From Nitrospirales bacterium (GTDB taxonomy: Bacteria; Nitrospirota; Nitrospiria; Nitrospirales; UBA8639), in NCBI GenBank assembly GCA_029261355.1, contig JAJDBM010000010.1, positions 1 through 64,000 on the forward strand: 64,000 nt of DNA, in the 5' to 3' direction. Below, in pieces: positions 1-8,968 of this stretch. Both the position numbers and the translations under genes were made by a program. Under the pieces are notes generated by a model. That model ran no database searches and had not been told where the DNA came from. It saw only the letters and a list, made by a program, of their open reading frames with translations. Numbering within the stretch: the stretch's first letter is position 1; every line of letters begins with the position of its first letter.

Positions 1-150
1 CGTCTCCCCTTTGAGAATCCTCAAGACCAGAACCGCACGTCGTTTGGCGGTCCATCGTTCAATCGGGTCTTCGGTCGGTTGTCCCATTTGTCTTCCTCCT
101 TTAAGAATTGAGTTATGTCTTAAAGGTGGTCTCACTTTCAATGGGGGCAG
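1..150 (-). mobile_element. End of an IS3-type insertion sequence, cut by window edge
   Basis: The minus strand holds the start of a transposase OrfA-like protein: ATG at 87, reading MGQPTEDPIERWTAKRRAVL and running off the left edge after 29 codons. It is preceded by a strong Shine-Dalgarno (complement of 91-100). The bases at about 129-150, with a G-run followed by GTGAGACC on the opposite strand, resemble a terminal inverted repeat of IS3-family elements, so the element probably ends near 150. Known: OrfA proteins of this kind are helix-turn-helix DNA-binding subunits of the transposase. Only the beginning is visible, so intactness cannot be judged. The end abuts a broken antitoxin-like gene. 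Confidence 0.6.
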
Positions 151-158
151 TATAATAC

Positions 159-280
159 GATAGAACTATCGTTCTAGACGAACAATTAATCCAAGAGGCG
201 TTTTAGAAATAACAGGGTATGTAACTAGGCGTGAGCTTGTGCAACAAGCTCTTCAAGATGTTATTGCATGCGATCGTTAA
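159..280 (+). pseudogene. VapB-like antitoxin remnant, frameshifted
   Basis: Two reading frames joined by a one-base slip near 202 give RTIVLDEQLIQEA and then LEITGYVTRRELVQQALQDV, ending at TAA 278-280. This layout (a short beta strand, then a helix-turn-helix with a TxRELVxxAL signature) is that of the ribbon-helix-helix VapB family of type II antitoxins, whose members begin MRTTV(T/N)IDDxL. The start codon is missing: an IS end lies immediately upstream (about 150), and the codon before Arg is GAT rather than ATG. No VapC toxin follows; 281-521 shows nothing recognisable. The gene was probably inactivated by the insertion and a later frameshift. Confidence 0.5.
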
Positions 281-521
281 ATAGATGCTCAAGATTTTGA
301 GGTAAAATTAAGACTCGTAAAGGATGCGATCATAAGAAAATTCAAGTAGATGAGCGCTAGCCACGCATTTGATCGATACCTCGTTTTGACTAGAACTTTG
401 GAGGGGCAGGTGATTCGGGGAATGGAATTAAAAGCGGCCTTTTGAGGCAAACAATGTCTAGAACTGATTGATCCTACGATGCTTGGCGAACGAAATCACA
501 TTCGTTATCGATTAAAAAACT

Positions 522-1229
522 TCAAACAGACACATTCACATAACCCGCCAGCAAGCCAATCACCCCACCTAACACCCCACCCCACACAACTAGCCAACCC
601 AAGTGCGTTCTAATCATTGTCTGAATAATATCTTTCACTAACTGAGGAGTTAATTCGTCGAGGCGTTGGTCAATCACTGATGAGATTTTTTCGCGAATGC
701 TGTCATCGCTGTTGGCATTCTTCAGTCCTTCACGAAGCATTGCGTTAAACTCGTCCGTCTTGGATATCTCCTGGAGCGAGAGTTTCATTCGCTGGGTAAA
801 CGGCTCGCGCAGTGGTTGCAAGGCTTCGGTGCCGCCCACCATTGCTAGCATGCCGCCGAACGGTGACTCCTGAATCACGTTCACCAAACCATCAAACGCG
901 GGGGACAAATCTGTTTTTTCAATCACAGGGGACAGATCAATGGCACTGTTACCGTCGCCCGATAAAAAACGCTCGATATGATCTGCCGTAAAAAACTGCT
1001 CCATCATCAGTGTACGTATGCCACCTTTGAATTCTTCAAACCGCGCAGGAATAACCCCGGACCCGTAAAGGCCTGGAATTTTCTCGAACAACATATGGAC
1101 TGCTAGCCAATTAGTGAGTGCACCCGAAAGCGCAAATAATCCCACTGAAAAAATCAGCGCATGCGATTGAACGTAGCCGATGGCAACCAACGTAGCCGCA
1201 ATGAGATTGGTGACGACACTCTTATTCAA
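522..1229 (-). CDS. DUF445 family membrane protein
   Basis: A 235-residue protein that looks like a short member of the DUF445 (YheB-like) family. A hydrophobic N-terminus (about residues 5-45, including the typical GALTNWLAVHMLFEK stretch) is followed by a charged, helical middle and one C-terminal membrane helix (about 213-232). The family is integral to the membrane and its molecular role is unknown. The proposed start is TTG at 1229 without a clear Shine-Dalgarno; no ATG exists nearby in frame, so the exact start is uncertain. It stands alone, with degenerate sequence on both sides. Confidence 0.7.
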   Translation of the reverse strand: MNKSVVTNLIAATLVAIGYVQSHALIFSVGLFALSGALTNWLAVHMLFEKIPGLYGSGVIPARFEEFKGGIRTLMMEQFFTADHIERFLSGDGNSAIDLSPVIEKTDLSPAFDGLVNVIQESPFGGMLAMVGGTEALQPLREPFTQRMKLSLQEISKTDEFNAMLREGLKNANSDDSIREKISSVIDQRLDELTPQLVKDIIQTMIRTHLGWLVVWGGVLGGVIGLLAGYVNVSV

Positions 1230-1661
1230 TGTGGAAGGACTCAGATATAGAAATTGTCAACAGTCTTATTTGTCAAACAGGAACCTACCAAAGACTCTGG
1301 TGGAGAGGCAAACTGTGGATGCCTGCTCGCTGTCCTGCGGAAAATCACTGCAAGGAGGGTCTGTTCGGTGTGGCCGGATTTTGTCCCGGCACCCGAGACA
1401 CTTTGGTTTAGGCCAAAGTGCTAAAACCCCATTCACGCCCAGTCCGTTCTCATAAGATTAAGGGGCTGTAAAGAAGGGTACGGTGGTACATTTCGTTTTA
1501 GAATACGGGAGGGGAAGCCTCGAACCTATAGAATGCTTAAAATTGAAGAAAAAAATGGGAGAAACTTCAACTGAGTCAGATAAGAGAACCTCTGTAGAAA
1601 CCTTAAGTATTTTCTATCGACACCGATACATTTAACGAGAAAGACCCCTATGACGCAATAA
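1230..1661. other. No gene seen
   Basis: This stretch has only short overlapping open frames with unconvincing composition and no Shine-Dalgarno. Since it ends in IS3 transposase remnants, the right part may be decayed IS sequence, but I cannot align it. Confidence 0.4.
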
Positions 1662-2010
1662 CTGATGTGTGATGCCCTGAGCATGGCTTTGTGCCCTCCG
1701 GTCTTCCCAAAGGGCATGATCCACCACTCTGATCGTGGCAGCCAGTATTGCTCAAAACACTATGAGCTATTGCTGGCGACCAATCAGTTGCGTTTGTTGC
1801 ATAGGATGAAGGGCGATCTGCGACGATAAGGCCGTCACAGAAATTTTCTTTCACACGCTGAAAGTTGAACTTGTTCATCGAATGTGATATCCGACGCGAC
1901 GGATGGCGAAAGTCAGTATTTGGAGTTACATTAAAATGTATGACAACCGGCAGAGAAGGCATTCGGTTATAGGACATCACATCCCGATAGTATTTGAACA
2001 GGTAGCTTAA
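1662..2010 (+). pseudogene. IS3-family transposase OrfB, C-terminal remnant
   Basis: Translation in two frames recovers the end of an IS3-family DDE transposase. The first part reads LMCDALSMAL and then GMIHHSDRGSQYCSKHYELL, which contains the second catalytic Asp. After a one-base slip near 1818 it continues CDDKAVTEIFFHTLKVELVH with the catalytic Glu, then an in-frame TGA, then YDNRQRRHSVIGHHIPIVFE and a TAA at 2008-2010. Both the frameshift and the stop show it is dead. Sequence at about 2014-2040 (TGTCCGGT followed by a G-rich tail) resembles the right terminal repeat of such elements, so the IS appears to end about 20 bases before the next gene. Confidence 0.8.
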
Positions 2011-2057
2011 CTCTGTGTCCGGTACCGCGGAGGTAGATCATTCATAGGAGATAGATT

Positions 2058-2801
2058 GTGAGAAAAATTGCAATTTTGGGAATATTGGGTATTTTGCTTG
2101 CTAGTTGCGCCTCTACAGACAAAGTGATTCATGAGACCTTTAACTTCAATTTTAAATTCCCAGAACCATCAGAAAAAGCAACCTATAATGAGATTATTTA
2201 CGTCTCTCCTACTTCTCAAACTGTCCCGAAAATAACTGAACCGACTGACAATAGCCTTGGCCAAGATATACTAAGTGTTGGTCCAATTGTTGAGAGAGGA
2301 GCAATTCTAGAACCAGGGAGTCGCTTAACTATTACTCCCAAAGACTATTCTAAAAAGGGGGTCTGGTATTTAACTTTTTCTTTTCTAAGTAAATCTGATC
2401 TGCAAGAAGTAGCGGAATATTTGCATGTTCATCTCTATGATAAGCCTCTTATTCGTATGCATAGTAATCGTTATTATGTGTTCACAGGTCAACCCGCTAA
2501 TTCAGAGCTAGGCATTTTTCCGGTGAATATAGGAAATTTCAAGAAAAATCAAAAGAATTTTGTAATCATACGTATTGATTATGACAATAACAAAACCTCT
2601 TATTACGCTCGGGGCTCTACTGAAGATGAGAACATAGCGAATTCGGAAATGGGGCTACTGACATTTAATGGAGACCCTGCTGTTGGTCCGGTTGGTTTAG
2701 ATTATTATGAGGATGGCCTCAGTTTTATTACTGGGCCGGAGAGTGAAATCATAATTGATAGTGTGAAAATGACAAGACGTGAATTATTTCGCTTGCAGTA
2801 A
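2058..2801 (+). CDS. Putative lipoprotein, function unknown (first of a pair)
   Basis: A 247-residue protein starting at GTG 2058 with Shine-Dalgarno AGGAG at 2046-2050. The N-terminus is a lipoprotein signal peptide with lipobox LLASC (Cys16), so the mature protein is likely lipid-anchored. The rest is rich in beta-strand-type sequence, and the C-terminal IIIDSVKMTRREL resembles the last strand of jelly-roll ligand-binding domains; no named family was recognised. It is visibly A+T-richer than its surroundings. The next lipoprotein gene follows after 18 bases with a similar layout, so the two probably form an operon and may be distant paralogues (inference). An IS3 end lies directly upstream. 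Confidence 0.75.
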   Translation: MRKIAILGILGILLASCASTDKVIHETFNFNFKFPEPSEKATYNEIIYVSPTSQTVPKITEPTDNSLGQDILSVGPIVERGAILEPGSRLTITPKDYSKKGVWYLTFSFLSKSDLQEVAEYLHVHLYDKPLIRMHSNRYYVFTGQPANSELGIFPVNIGNFKKNQKNFVIIRIDYDNNKTSYYARGSTEDENIANSEMGLLTFNGDPAVGPVGLDYYEDGLSFITGPESEIIIDSVKMTRRELFRLQ

Positions 2802-2819
2802 AAGGGGGAGAGAACAATA

Positions 2820-3653
2820 ATGATAAAGTGGATATATATATTCTTTTTTTTACTGACTATAGGTTGTTCTTCGACTAGCCTTCATCGACCAAATATTCAT
2901 GTAAATTTTAATGATGTACCTGGACCTGGACCTGGACCTGGAGAAGGAATTGGTGTCATAGCAAAAAGCCTTTCCTTTGCAGGACCAACAGGGACAGTTT
3001 TGGGCACGAACAGTTTGAAAGTGGTTGATTCTCCACTGGCAACGGACTTAAGATTTTTCAATACAGGCTCTCTTGTTCCCGATAGAGTTTTGCGCGCCCT
3101 AGGAGGAGGACGACTTCGACTTATACCGGTGCCCTCCATATGGGGGGAAGATGGTGCTTTTATTTTCGACCAAGAAACTGGTTACCAGCTGACATTTCGC
3201 TTTATGGTTCCAGAAGGTGATACCTCGAAAATAGGCATGGTACTTCAAGTGGGGGGACGTGAATTGCTCGCGATTAATGGGGGAAAATATAATATCCCAG
3301 ATCAAAATGGAAATTGGCAGAATATTGGAGAGTTTCGACCTGGGAAAATGGAAACTGTAACTATTGTGATAAGTGATTCACTTCTTCAGCCTCTTATTAC
3401 CACGAAAGAGGGAATATATCGCACGCATGGGATTGTACCTAATATAGCAAGTGATCTTCCTTACGAAGCCGAAAAAGAGCAGATGGTCTTTATATTTTAT
3501 TCTTCAAATTCGTCTAGTTTAGGGAAATTCTATCTGGATGATGTTATTTTAAGTACACGCGCTTCTCATATGCGTCAGGAGCTTTTTTATCCTGAAAATT
3601 ATCTCTATTGTAAAAAAGGTGAGGGCCCTAATGATGTAGAGTTTTGTGAATGA
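2820..3653 (+). CDS. Putative lipoprotein with Pro-Gly repeat (second of a pair)
   Basis: A 277-residue protein starting at ATG 2820, with a purine-rich Shine-Dalgarno GGGGGAGAG just upstream. The signal peptide ends in TIGCSS (lipobox Cys16). Residues about 33-42 are PGPGPGPGEG, encoded by four copies of a six-base repeat, which may be a stiff linker. The remainder looks like a beta-sandwich: a TGYQLTFRFMVPEGD strand region and, near the end, FYLDDVILSTR, typical of the closing strand of carbohydrate-binding-like jelly rolls (inference). It is A+T-rich like its upstream partner and probably co-transcribed with it. Function unknown; a surface binding protein is the most I would suggest. Confidence 0.75.
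   Translation: MIKWIYIFFFLLTIGCSSTSLHRPNIHVNFNDVPGPGPGPGEGIGVIAKSLSFAGPTGTVLGTNSLKVVDSPLATDLRFFNTGSLVPDRVLRALGGGRLRLIPVPSIWGEDGAFIFDQETGYQLTFRFMVPEGDTSKIGMVLQVGGRELLAINGGKYNIPDQNGNWQNIGEFRPGKMETVTIVISDSLLQPLITTKEGIYRTHGIVPNIASDLPYEAEKEQMVFIFYSSNSSSLGKFYLDDVILSTRASHMRQELFYPENYLYCKKGEGPNDVEFCE
2919..2942 (+). repeat. Four tandem copies of CCTGGA inside a lipoprotein gene
   Basis: Four perfect copies of a 6-base unit encode (Pro-Gly)4. Copy-number slippage would add or remove Pro-Gly pairs without changing frame. Confidence 0.9.
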
Positions 3654-3827
3654 GGAATTTACTATAAGCTAAGCACTTAACTTGGCATGGATACTCGAAA
3701 AGATAAAAATTTCTTTTGTAATCGCATGTTCCCGTATCTATAAAAAGAAATACTGCCCTCATCATTTTTATTCCAAAGACTGGCCGCTTTTCCTCTCTCA
3801 TCCCTCTACGAACTTCCCCCAAAAAAT

Positions 3828-4370
3828 GACAGACCAAAAGTAGAGCTTTCTGGCAGAATGTCCCCAGGAGGTTCTCCTGAAAGCGAGTTGATTCAGCGAA
3901 ACTCAAGTCGTCGCCATCTTGAAACAAGGCGATGCGGGCATCAAGGTCAAAGACCTGTGTCGGGAACACGAGATCAGTGATGCGACCTATTACAACTGGA
4001 AAACGAAGTATGGCGGACTGGAGGCGTTGGGTCTCAAGCGACTCAAGGAAGTAGAATGCGAACTGGGGAAACTCAAGCGGATGTATGCAGATCTCGCCTT
4101 AGAGAATCGGGTGCTGAAGGATTTGATCGAAAAAAAGCTTTAAGGCCGTCCGGCAAGCAGGCGGCGATTAAGACGATGCATGACACCCGCGGGGTATAGG
4201 TTAGTCGGAGTTGTGCCGCTGTCGGGTTCGCCCGGTCAGCCTACTACCAAAGTCCAGTTGACAGGCAAGTGCGGGATGCCGAGGCGATTGAGGCGCTCAA
4301 TAAATTGGGTGAAGGCCATCTACGATGGGGTGTCTGGGAACACATTGATCGGTTGAATGTTGGGCTGTAA
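3828..4370 (+). pseudogene. IS3-family element remnant: OrfA and start of OrfB
   Basis: The OrfA frame continues to TAA 4141-4143 with the typical text FSETQVVAILKQGDAGIKVK and a C-terminal leucine-zipper-like ALENRVLKDLIEKKL. Its natural start has been lost: Shine-Dalgarno AGGAGG at 3866-3871 precedes CTG (3877-3879) where ATG is expected, and the fifth codon is TGA (3889-3891) where Arg (CGA) is expected. OrfB follows as TMHDTRGV, a stop, then VSRSCAAVGFARSAYYQSPV and EALNKLGEGHLRWGVWEHID, ending at TAA 4368. The catalytic core is absent. The bases at 3828-3865, with TAGAGCTTTC, look like the left end of the element. Confidence 0.8.
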
Positions 4371-4386
4371 GCTTCCCCGTCAAGCG

Positions 4387-4420
4387 GACAGGTCATAACT
4401 AGAGCTTTCCTGAAATGATC
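4387..4420 (+). repeat. Second copy of the IS left-end motif
   Basis: The string around TAGAGCTTTC at 4399-4408 recurs in the same orientation as at 3838-3848, with similar flanks (GACAG upstream, a TG and AATG-TCC pattern downstream). It may be the left tip of another copy of the same IS family left by rearrangement. From here to 4666 I see no gene. Confidence 0.4.
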
Positions 4421-4666
4421 CCTTTCGGAGCCGTCCACAGGGTTTCATGCTCCCTCATAGGCGACCCTCTATGGCATATCTGAAGTGTGTGGTCGCGCTG
4501 TGCTAGAGATATTTATTCGACTAGAAGGTATTTGGTTTCGCCATAGTCCCAACAGCTTTAGGGCTGACCGCTGCTACGTTGCCTGCCCAATGGCGGCATA
4601 ACTCATGAATAGGTCAAGAGCGTCTCTTAATAACTTAAGTAATTAAAACTAGCTCTCTGAAACCAA

Positions 4667-4707
4667 ACGAGCCCTGGCAATGTGAATTACCAGGGCTCGT
4701 TTTTTTT
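4667..4707. terminator. Hairpin terminator downstream of icd
   Basis: An 11-bp perfect stem (ACGAGCCCTGG / CCAGGGCTCGT) with a 12-base loop lies 43 bases past the icd stop. On the plus strand it is followed by eight T; on the minus strand, where icd is read, the T content is lower (GTTTGGTTTC). It may work in both directions. Confidence 0.75.
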
Positions 4708-4749
4708 AATTTTTTATCCGAAGACCGCCATACTGGCGATTCAGTTCAA

Positions 4750-6987
4750 TTAGCCCAGTGTTGCTAAAATCTTATTCAGCGTGGCGCTTGGTCTCATCCC
4801 AGCTTTTACCTTGTCTGGACAGGGGTGATAGTAGCCGCCAATATCAACTGGCTTGCCTTTGATCGATTTCATCTCCTCGAGAATGGTATCGACATTGGCT
4901 TCAAGCTCTTTGGCGACCGGAGTGAATTTTTCTTTGAGCCCTGAATCGTCATTTTGGGCGGCCAGTTCTTTTGCCCAATAGAGGGCTTCCCACACATGGG
5001 TGCCGGCATTATCCAACTCTCCAAGCACGCGACCTGGGGCTTTTCGGTTGTCCATGAGTTGGCCGGTCGCTTTATCAAGTGTTTCCGCCAGGATCTGGGC
5101 TGACTTATTACTCTTGTAGGTACTTAAGTGGGAGAACGATTCGGCGAGGGCTAAAAACTCTCCAAGCGAATCCCAGCGTAAATGCCCTTCTTTCACGAAC
5201 TGTTGCACATGTTTCGGAGCTGAACCGCCAGCACCAGTCTCAAACAATCCACCACCATTAATCAATGGAACAATGGACAACATCTTCGCACTCGTGCCCA
5301 GTTCAAAAATTGGGAAGAGATCAGTGAGATAATCTCGAAGTACGTTCCCCGTTGCGGAAATCGTGTTTTTGCCATCTTTTGCCCGTTGCAACGAGAGCTT
5401 CATGGCATCAACCGGAGGGAGGGTCTGAATGTCGAGACCGTTGGTGTCATGATCTTTCAGATATCGGTTTAATTTTTCAATCAATTGGGCATCATGAGCT
5501 CGGTCTTTATTCAACCAGAACACAACAGGGGTAGAAGACGATCTGGCGCGTTTGACGGCAAGCTTGACCCAATCTTGAATGGGAATATCTTTGACGGTAC
5601 AACCACGGAAGATATCGCCCTTTTCCACATCAATCTGATGCAAAACATTTCCTGCCCCATCAATCATGCGGACAGATCCGTTTCCAGTGACTTCGAAGGT
5701 CTTATCGTGTGAACCATATTCCTGGGCTTTTTGTGCCATCAGTCCAACGTTGGGTACGCTTCCCATCGTGGCTGGATTGAATTCGCCATTCTCTCGACAA
5801 AAATCAACCACGGCTTGATAAATGCCCGCATAACTACGGTCAGGTATCATGGCTTTCATGTCATGCTCTTTGCCATCTGGACCCCACATTTTACCAGAGG
5901 TTCGAAGAGCCGCCGCCATCGAGGCATCAATAATGACATCACTTGGCACATGAAGGTTCGTAATCCCTTTGTCTGAATCCACCATGGCCATGGTGGGTCC
6001 GTTTGTCTGAGCTGCTTCGACGTCAGCTTTGATTTCTTCTTGCTGGGCGGCCGGCAAGCTCCCAATTTTGGCGTATACATCGCCGATCCCGTTATTTGGA
6101 TTAACGCCGAGGTCACTGAGGACTGTTCCATGCTTCTTGAACACATCTTCATAATAAACCGTGACGCAATGGCCAAAAATGATGGGGTCGGAGACTTTCA
6201 TCATCGTGGCTTTCATGTGTAAGGAAAACAACACATCTGGTTCTTTCTTGGCTTCAGTCATTTGATCCTTAAAGAACTGACGTAATGCACTCACGCTCAT
6301 CTTAGTTGCATCCACCACATCGCCTTTGTCGAAAGTCACGCTGTCTTTCAAGACTTTGGTACTCCCATCGGCACCAACAAATTCAATGCGGCCCTTGCCA
6401 GCGGTTTGCTCGGTGATCGTGGCTGATTTTTCGTTGGCAAAGAAATCTCCGCCAGACATATGCGCCACATGGGTTTTGGAATCCTTCGTCCACTTGCCCA
6501 TTCGGTGAGGATTCTTCTGCGCATATTGTTTCACCGATGATGATGCGCGACGATCAGAGTTGCCTTGGCGCAACACCGGATTGACCGCACTCCCTTTGAC
6601 CTTGTCATATTTGGCTTTAATCGCCTTTTCTTCATCATTTTGTGGATCTTCCGGATACTCAGGAAGGTTATACCCTTGCGATTGTAATTCTTTGATGGCT
6701 CCTTGTATCTGAGGGAGCGACGCACTGATATTGGGAAGCTTAATGACGTTGGCGTCTGGTGTCATAACCATCTCACCGAGTAAGGCCAAATCATCGGGTT
6801 GTTGTTGTTCCGGTGTGAGTCTGTCTGGAAACAGCGAAATGATTCGGCCGGCCAAGGAGATGTCTTTGGTTCCGACATTCACTCCAGCTGTGCTGGCGAA
6901 GGCTTGAATGATAGGAAGGAATGATCCGCTCGCAAGTTCTGGTGCTTCATCAACTTTGGTGTAAATGATATCTGGTTCTGTTGACAT
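4750..6987 (-). CDS. icd: Isocitrate dehydrogenase, monomeric NADP type
   Basis: This 745-residue protein belongs to the monomeric isocitrate dehydrogenase family (IDH-II, usually about 740 residues), which is unrelated in length to the 400-residue dimeric enzymes. The N-terminal [20 protein letters not shown], the [14 protein letters not shown] segment and [20 protein letters not shown] are family signatures that hold substrate-binding residues. In an organism with ATP-citrate lyase it is expected to run as reductive carboxylation of 2-oxoglutarate to isocitrate, though the sequence cannot show direction. ATG at 6987 has GGAG about nine bases upstream. It is transcribed away from the acl operon, with about 750 bases between them, and ends before a hairpin terminator. 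Confidence 0.95.
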   Translation of the reverse strand: MSTEPDIIYTKVDEAPELASGSFLPIIQAFASTAGVNVGTKDISLAGRIISLFPDRLTPEQQQPDDLALLGEMVMTPDANVIKLPNISASLPQIQGAIKELQSQGYNLPEYPEDPQNDEEKAIKAKYDKVKGSAVNPVLRQGNSDRRASSSVKQYAQKNPHRMGKWTKDSKTHVAHMSGGDFFANEKSATITEQTAGKGRIEFVGADGSTKVLKDSVTFDKGDVVDATKMSVSALRQFFKDQMTEAKKEPDVLFSLHMKATMMKVSDPIIFGHCVTVYYEDVFKKHGTVLSDLGVNPNNGIGDVYAKIGSLPAAQQEEIKADVEAAQTNGPTMAMVDSDKGITNLHVPSDVIIDASMAAALRTSGKMWGPDGKEHDMKAMIPDRSYAGIYQAVVDFCRENGEFNPATMGSVPNVGLMAQKAQEYGSHDKTFEVTGNGSVRMIDGAGNVLHQIDVEKGDIFRGCTVKDIPIQDWVKLAVKRARSSSTPVVFWLNKDRAHDAQLIEKLNRYLKDHDTNGLDIQTLPPVDAMKLSLQRAKDGKNTISATGNVLRDYLTDLFPIFELGTSAKMLSIVPLINGGGLFETGAGGSAPKHVQQFVKEGHLRWDSLGEFLALAESFSHLSTYKSNKSAQILAETLDKATGQLMDNRKAPGRVLGELDNAGTHVWEALYWAKELAAQNDDSGLKEKFTPVAKELEANVDTILEEMKSIKGKPVDIGGYYHPCPDKVKAGMRPSATLNKILATLG

Positions 6988-7645
6988 GGTTATGACTCCA
7001 TAAAAGGTTGCTGAAGGAAGCCCACGTATTTGGAAATATCGTGAGCACTAGAATTATCGAACTTGTGATTTTAATGGGAATTTTTCACAGAGGCAATCAA
7101 CCGAATGGCCCAGGCCAAAGGGAGAGACTAAAGACCTAGGGAAAACGGTATTTCCTATACATTGGCTTACTATCCAAAGGATATCTGCATTCATGAAATC
7201 TCTAAGTCGAGGCTACAATGGTTACGTCTATACATGTGAATATCTGTGATCATCCTTCTTCTAGCCATTCCATGTGTAAAGTATTGCCCTCTATATTAAT
7301 GTCGGGGAACTTTGTCATTACCCAATTCTGCCGAAAAATAGAGCAGTGCCCTATAAATTATCCATAAAAAGTTACCGAATCAGTGCTTGGGGAAGTAAGT
7401 AGATTTTGGTCAAAAGAGGCTACCTTACAGTTAACAAGGGGGATATCACCTGATGGCTGCTAATTTGACATTGGTCTAATATATATCGATACACCTCTCG
7501 GTCATTCCTCTAGGGAACTTATTCCTAACAAATTGTTTTATATAGAATTTTTTCGTACTCTGTGCTTGATTACTTCTTGTTTGGCCATCATGGTTGCTCT
7601 ATCCTCATAGGGCTTCAGGTCTGCATTTTTGGGTCTTTTGATTGG
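6988..7645. other. Long intergenic region between icd and the acl operon
   Basis: No gene is visible in this region between two divergently transcribed rTCA units. It must hold the icd promoter and possibly regulatory sites for both units. I found no clear repeat, hairpin or riboswitch-like block by eye. Confidence 0.5.
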
Positions 7646-7674
7646 TTGCACAGAGAGTTCTATCTCCGTACAAT
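7646..7674 (+). promoter_or_regulatory. Candidate sigma-70 promoter of the rTCA operon
   Basis: TTGCAC at 7646-7651 and TACAAT at 7669-7674 are separated by 17 bases. Transcription would begin near 7681, leaving a leader of about 55 bases before aclB. The -10 box matches 5 of 6 consensus bases and the -35 box is weaker. Confidence 0.4.
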
Positions 7675-7736
7675 TCACAATTCCACGCGATGTGGTTCAC
7701 TCTAGACTTGTCTTTATTTTAAGGTAGGGCAAAACT

Positions 7737-8933
7737 ATGGCTAAAGTACTCGAAGGTCCTGGAATGGGCCTGTTACAAAAGTGGGGTCTGAAGACTCCGA
7801 ATTATGTAGTCGTGAGTTCGGCTGATGAGTTCGATCAATTGGCTTCTGCCAATGATTGGCTGTCTAGCAGTAAGTTAGTGGTGAAGGCTCATGAGGCCTT
7901 GGGTTCGAGGTTTAAGCTTGGTCTCGTAAAGGTAGGCTTGGATTTAGCTGCGGCTAAATCTGCGGTCCGCGACATGTTGGGCAAGCAAGTAGAGTCGGTT
8001 ACGATTAAACAAGTGATTGTTTCCCAGGCGATTGATCACACCGAAGAATATTACGCCGCGGCTCAGTCTACTCGTGACGGGGTCGAAATAATGACGACGA
8101 CCTACGGTGGGGTTGAAGTCGAGGCGAATTGGGATAAGGTTAAACGTATTTTAGTGGATATTGGAGAGACGCCAACCGATTCTGCGCTAGCTGGTTTAGC
8201 GAAAGATGCAGGGTTTACAGGTGACACTGCTTCAAAAATGGCTGAATTTTTAAAGAAGCTGTTTATCTGTTTTGATAATGAAGATGCACAATATTTGGAA
8301 ATTAATCCGGTGGTGAAAGATGGCAATGGCGATCTTATCGCACTTGATGCGGTGACTCTGCTTGATGGAGACGCCAAGTTCCGTCATAAGGATTGGACCT
8401 TCCCCTTTGCAGCCGAATTTGGCCGGGCCTATACAAAGAATGAAGAAGAAGTCATGGCTGTTGATGCGAAAGTGAAGGGATCGGTCAAGTTAATTGAAAT
8501 TCCTGGTGGGAATATCGCCATGTTGCCAGCCGGCGGTGGTGCCAGCGTGTATTATTCCGATGCCGTGGTCGCTCGTGGTGGTAAGTTGGCGAATTACGCC
8601 GAATATTCTGGTGATCCACCAGATTGGGCAGTGGAAGTATTGACCGAAAAGGTCTGCTCCCTTCCCAAACTCAAGCATATTATTGTTGGTGGTGCCATTG
8701 CCAACTTCACGGATGTGAAAAAGACATTTGGTGGAATCATCAATGCCTTTCGCAAAGCGAAGGGCGAGGGCAAACTTGATGGTGTGAAAATCTGGGTGCG
8801 ACGCGGCGGTCCCAATGAAAAGCAGGGGTTAGCTGCGATGAGTGCCTTAAAAGATGAAGGCTTTGATATTCATGTGTTTGATCGTACGACGCCGTTGACA
8901 GATATTGTTGATATGGCGATGGCGGCGAACTAA
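7737..8933 (+). CDS. aclB: ATP-citrate lyase, small subunit (AclB)
   Basis: A 398-residue protein of the bacterial two-subunit ATP-citrate lyase, which in the rTCA cycle cleaves citrate with CoA and ATP to acetyl-CoA, oxaloacetate, ADP and phosphate. It has an ATP-grasp N-terminal half like succinyl-CoA synthetase beta, including the YLEINPVV metal-binding region near residue 184. A CoA-ligase-like domain follows with the glycine-rich AMLPAGGGASVYYSD (about residues 261-275). Length matches the family's small subunit. The large subunit gene follows after 35 bases, the aclB-aclA order known from Chlorobium. Cytoplasmic. Succinyl-CoA synthetase beta is excluded because a separate sucC is present. 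Confidence 0.93.
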   Translation: MAKVLEGPGMGLLQKWGLKTPNYVVVSSADEFDQLASANDWLSSSKLVVKAHEALGSRFKLGLVKVGLDLAAAKSAVRDMLGKQVESVTIKQVIVSQAIDHTEEYYAAAQSTRDGVEIMTTTYGGVEVEANWDKVKRILVDIGETPTDSALAGLAKDAGFTGDTASKMAEFLKKLFICFDNEDAQYLEINPVVKDGNGDLIALDAVTLLDGDAKFRHKDWTFPFAAEFGRAYTKNEEEVMAVDAKVKGSVKLIEIPGGNIAMLPAGGGASVYYSDAVVARGGKLANYAEYSGDPPDWAVEVLTEKVCSLPKLKHIIVGGAIANFTDVKKTFGGIINAFRKAKGEGKLDGVKIWVRRGGPNEKQGLAAMSALKDEGFDIHVFDRTTPLTDIVDMAMAAN

Positions 8934-8968
8934 TAAATTTTGAACTTGAGGCTTAGGAGACTCTTTCG

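Noticed and set aside
1648-1980. 110-codon minus-strand frame with HFNVTPNTDFRHPSRR
   Set aside because: It is a shadow of the IS3 OrfB remnant, whose plus-strand translation matches known transposase motifs.
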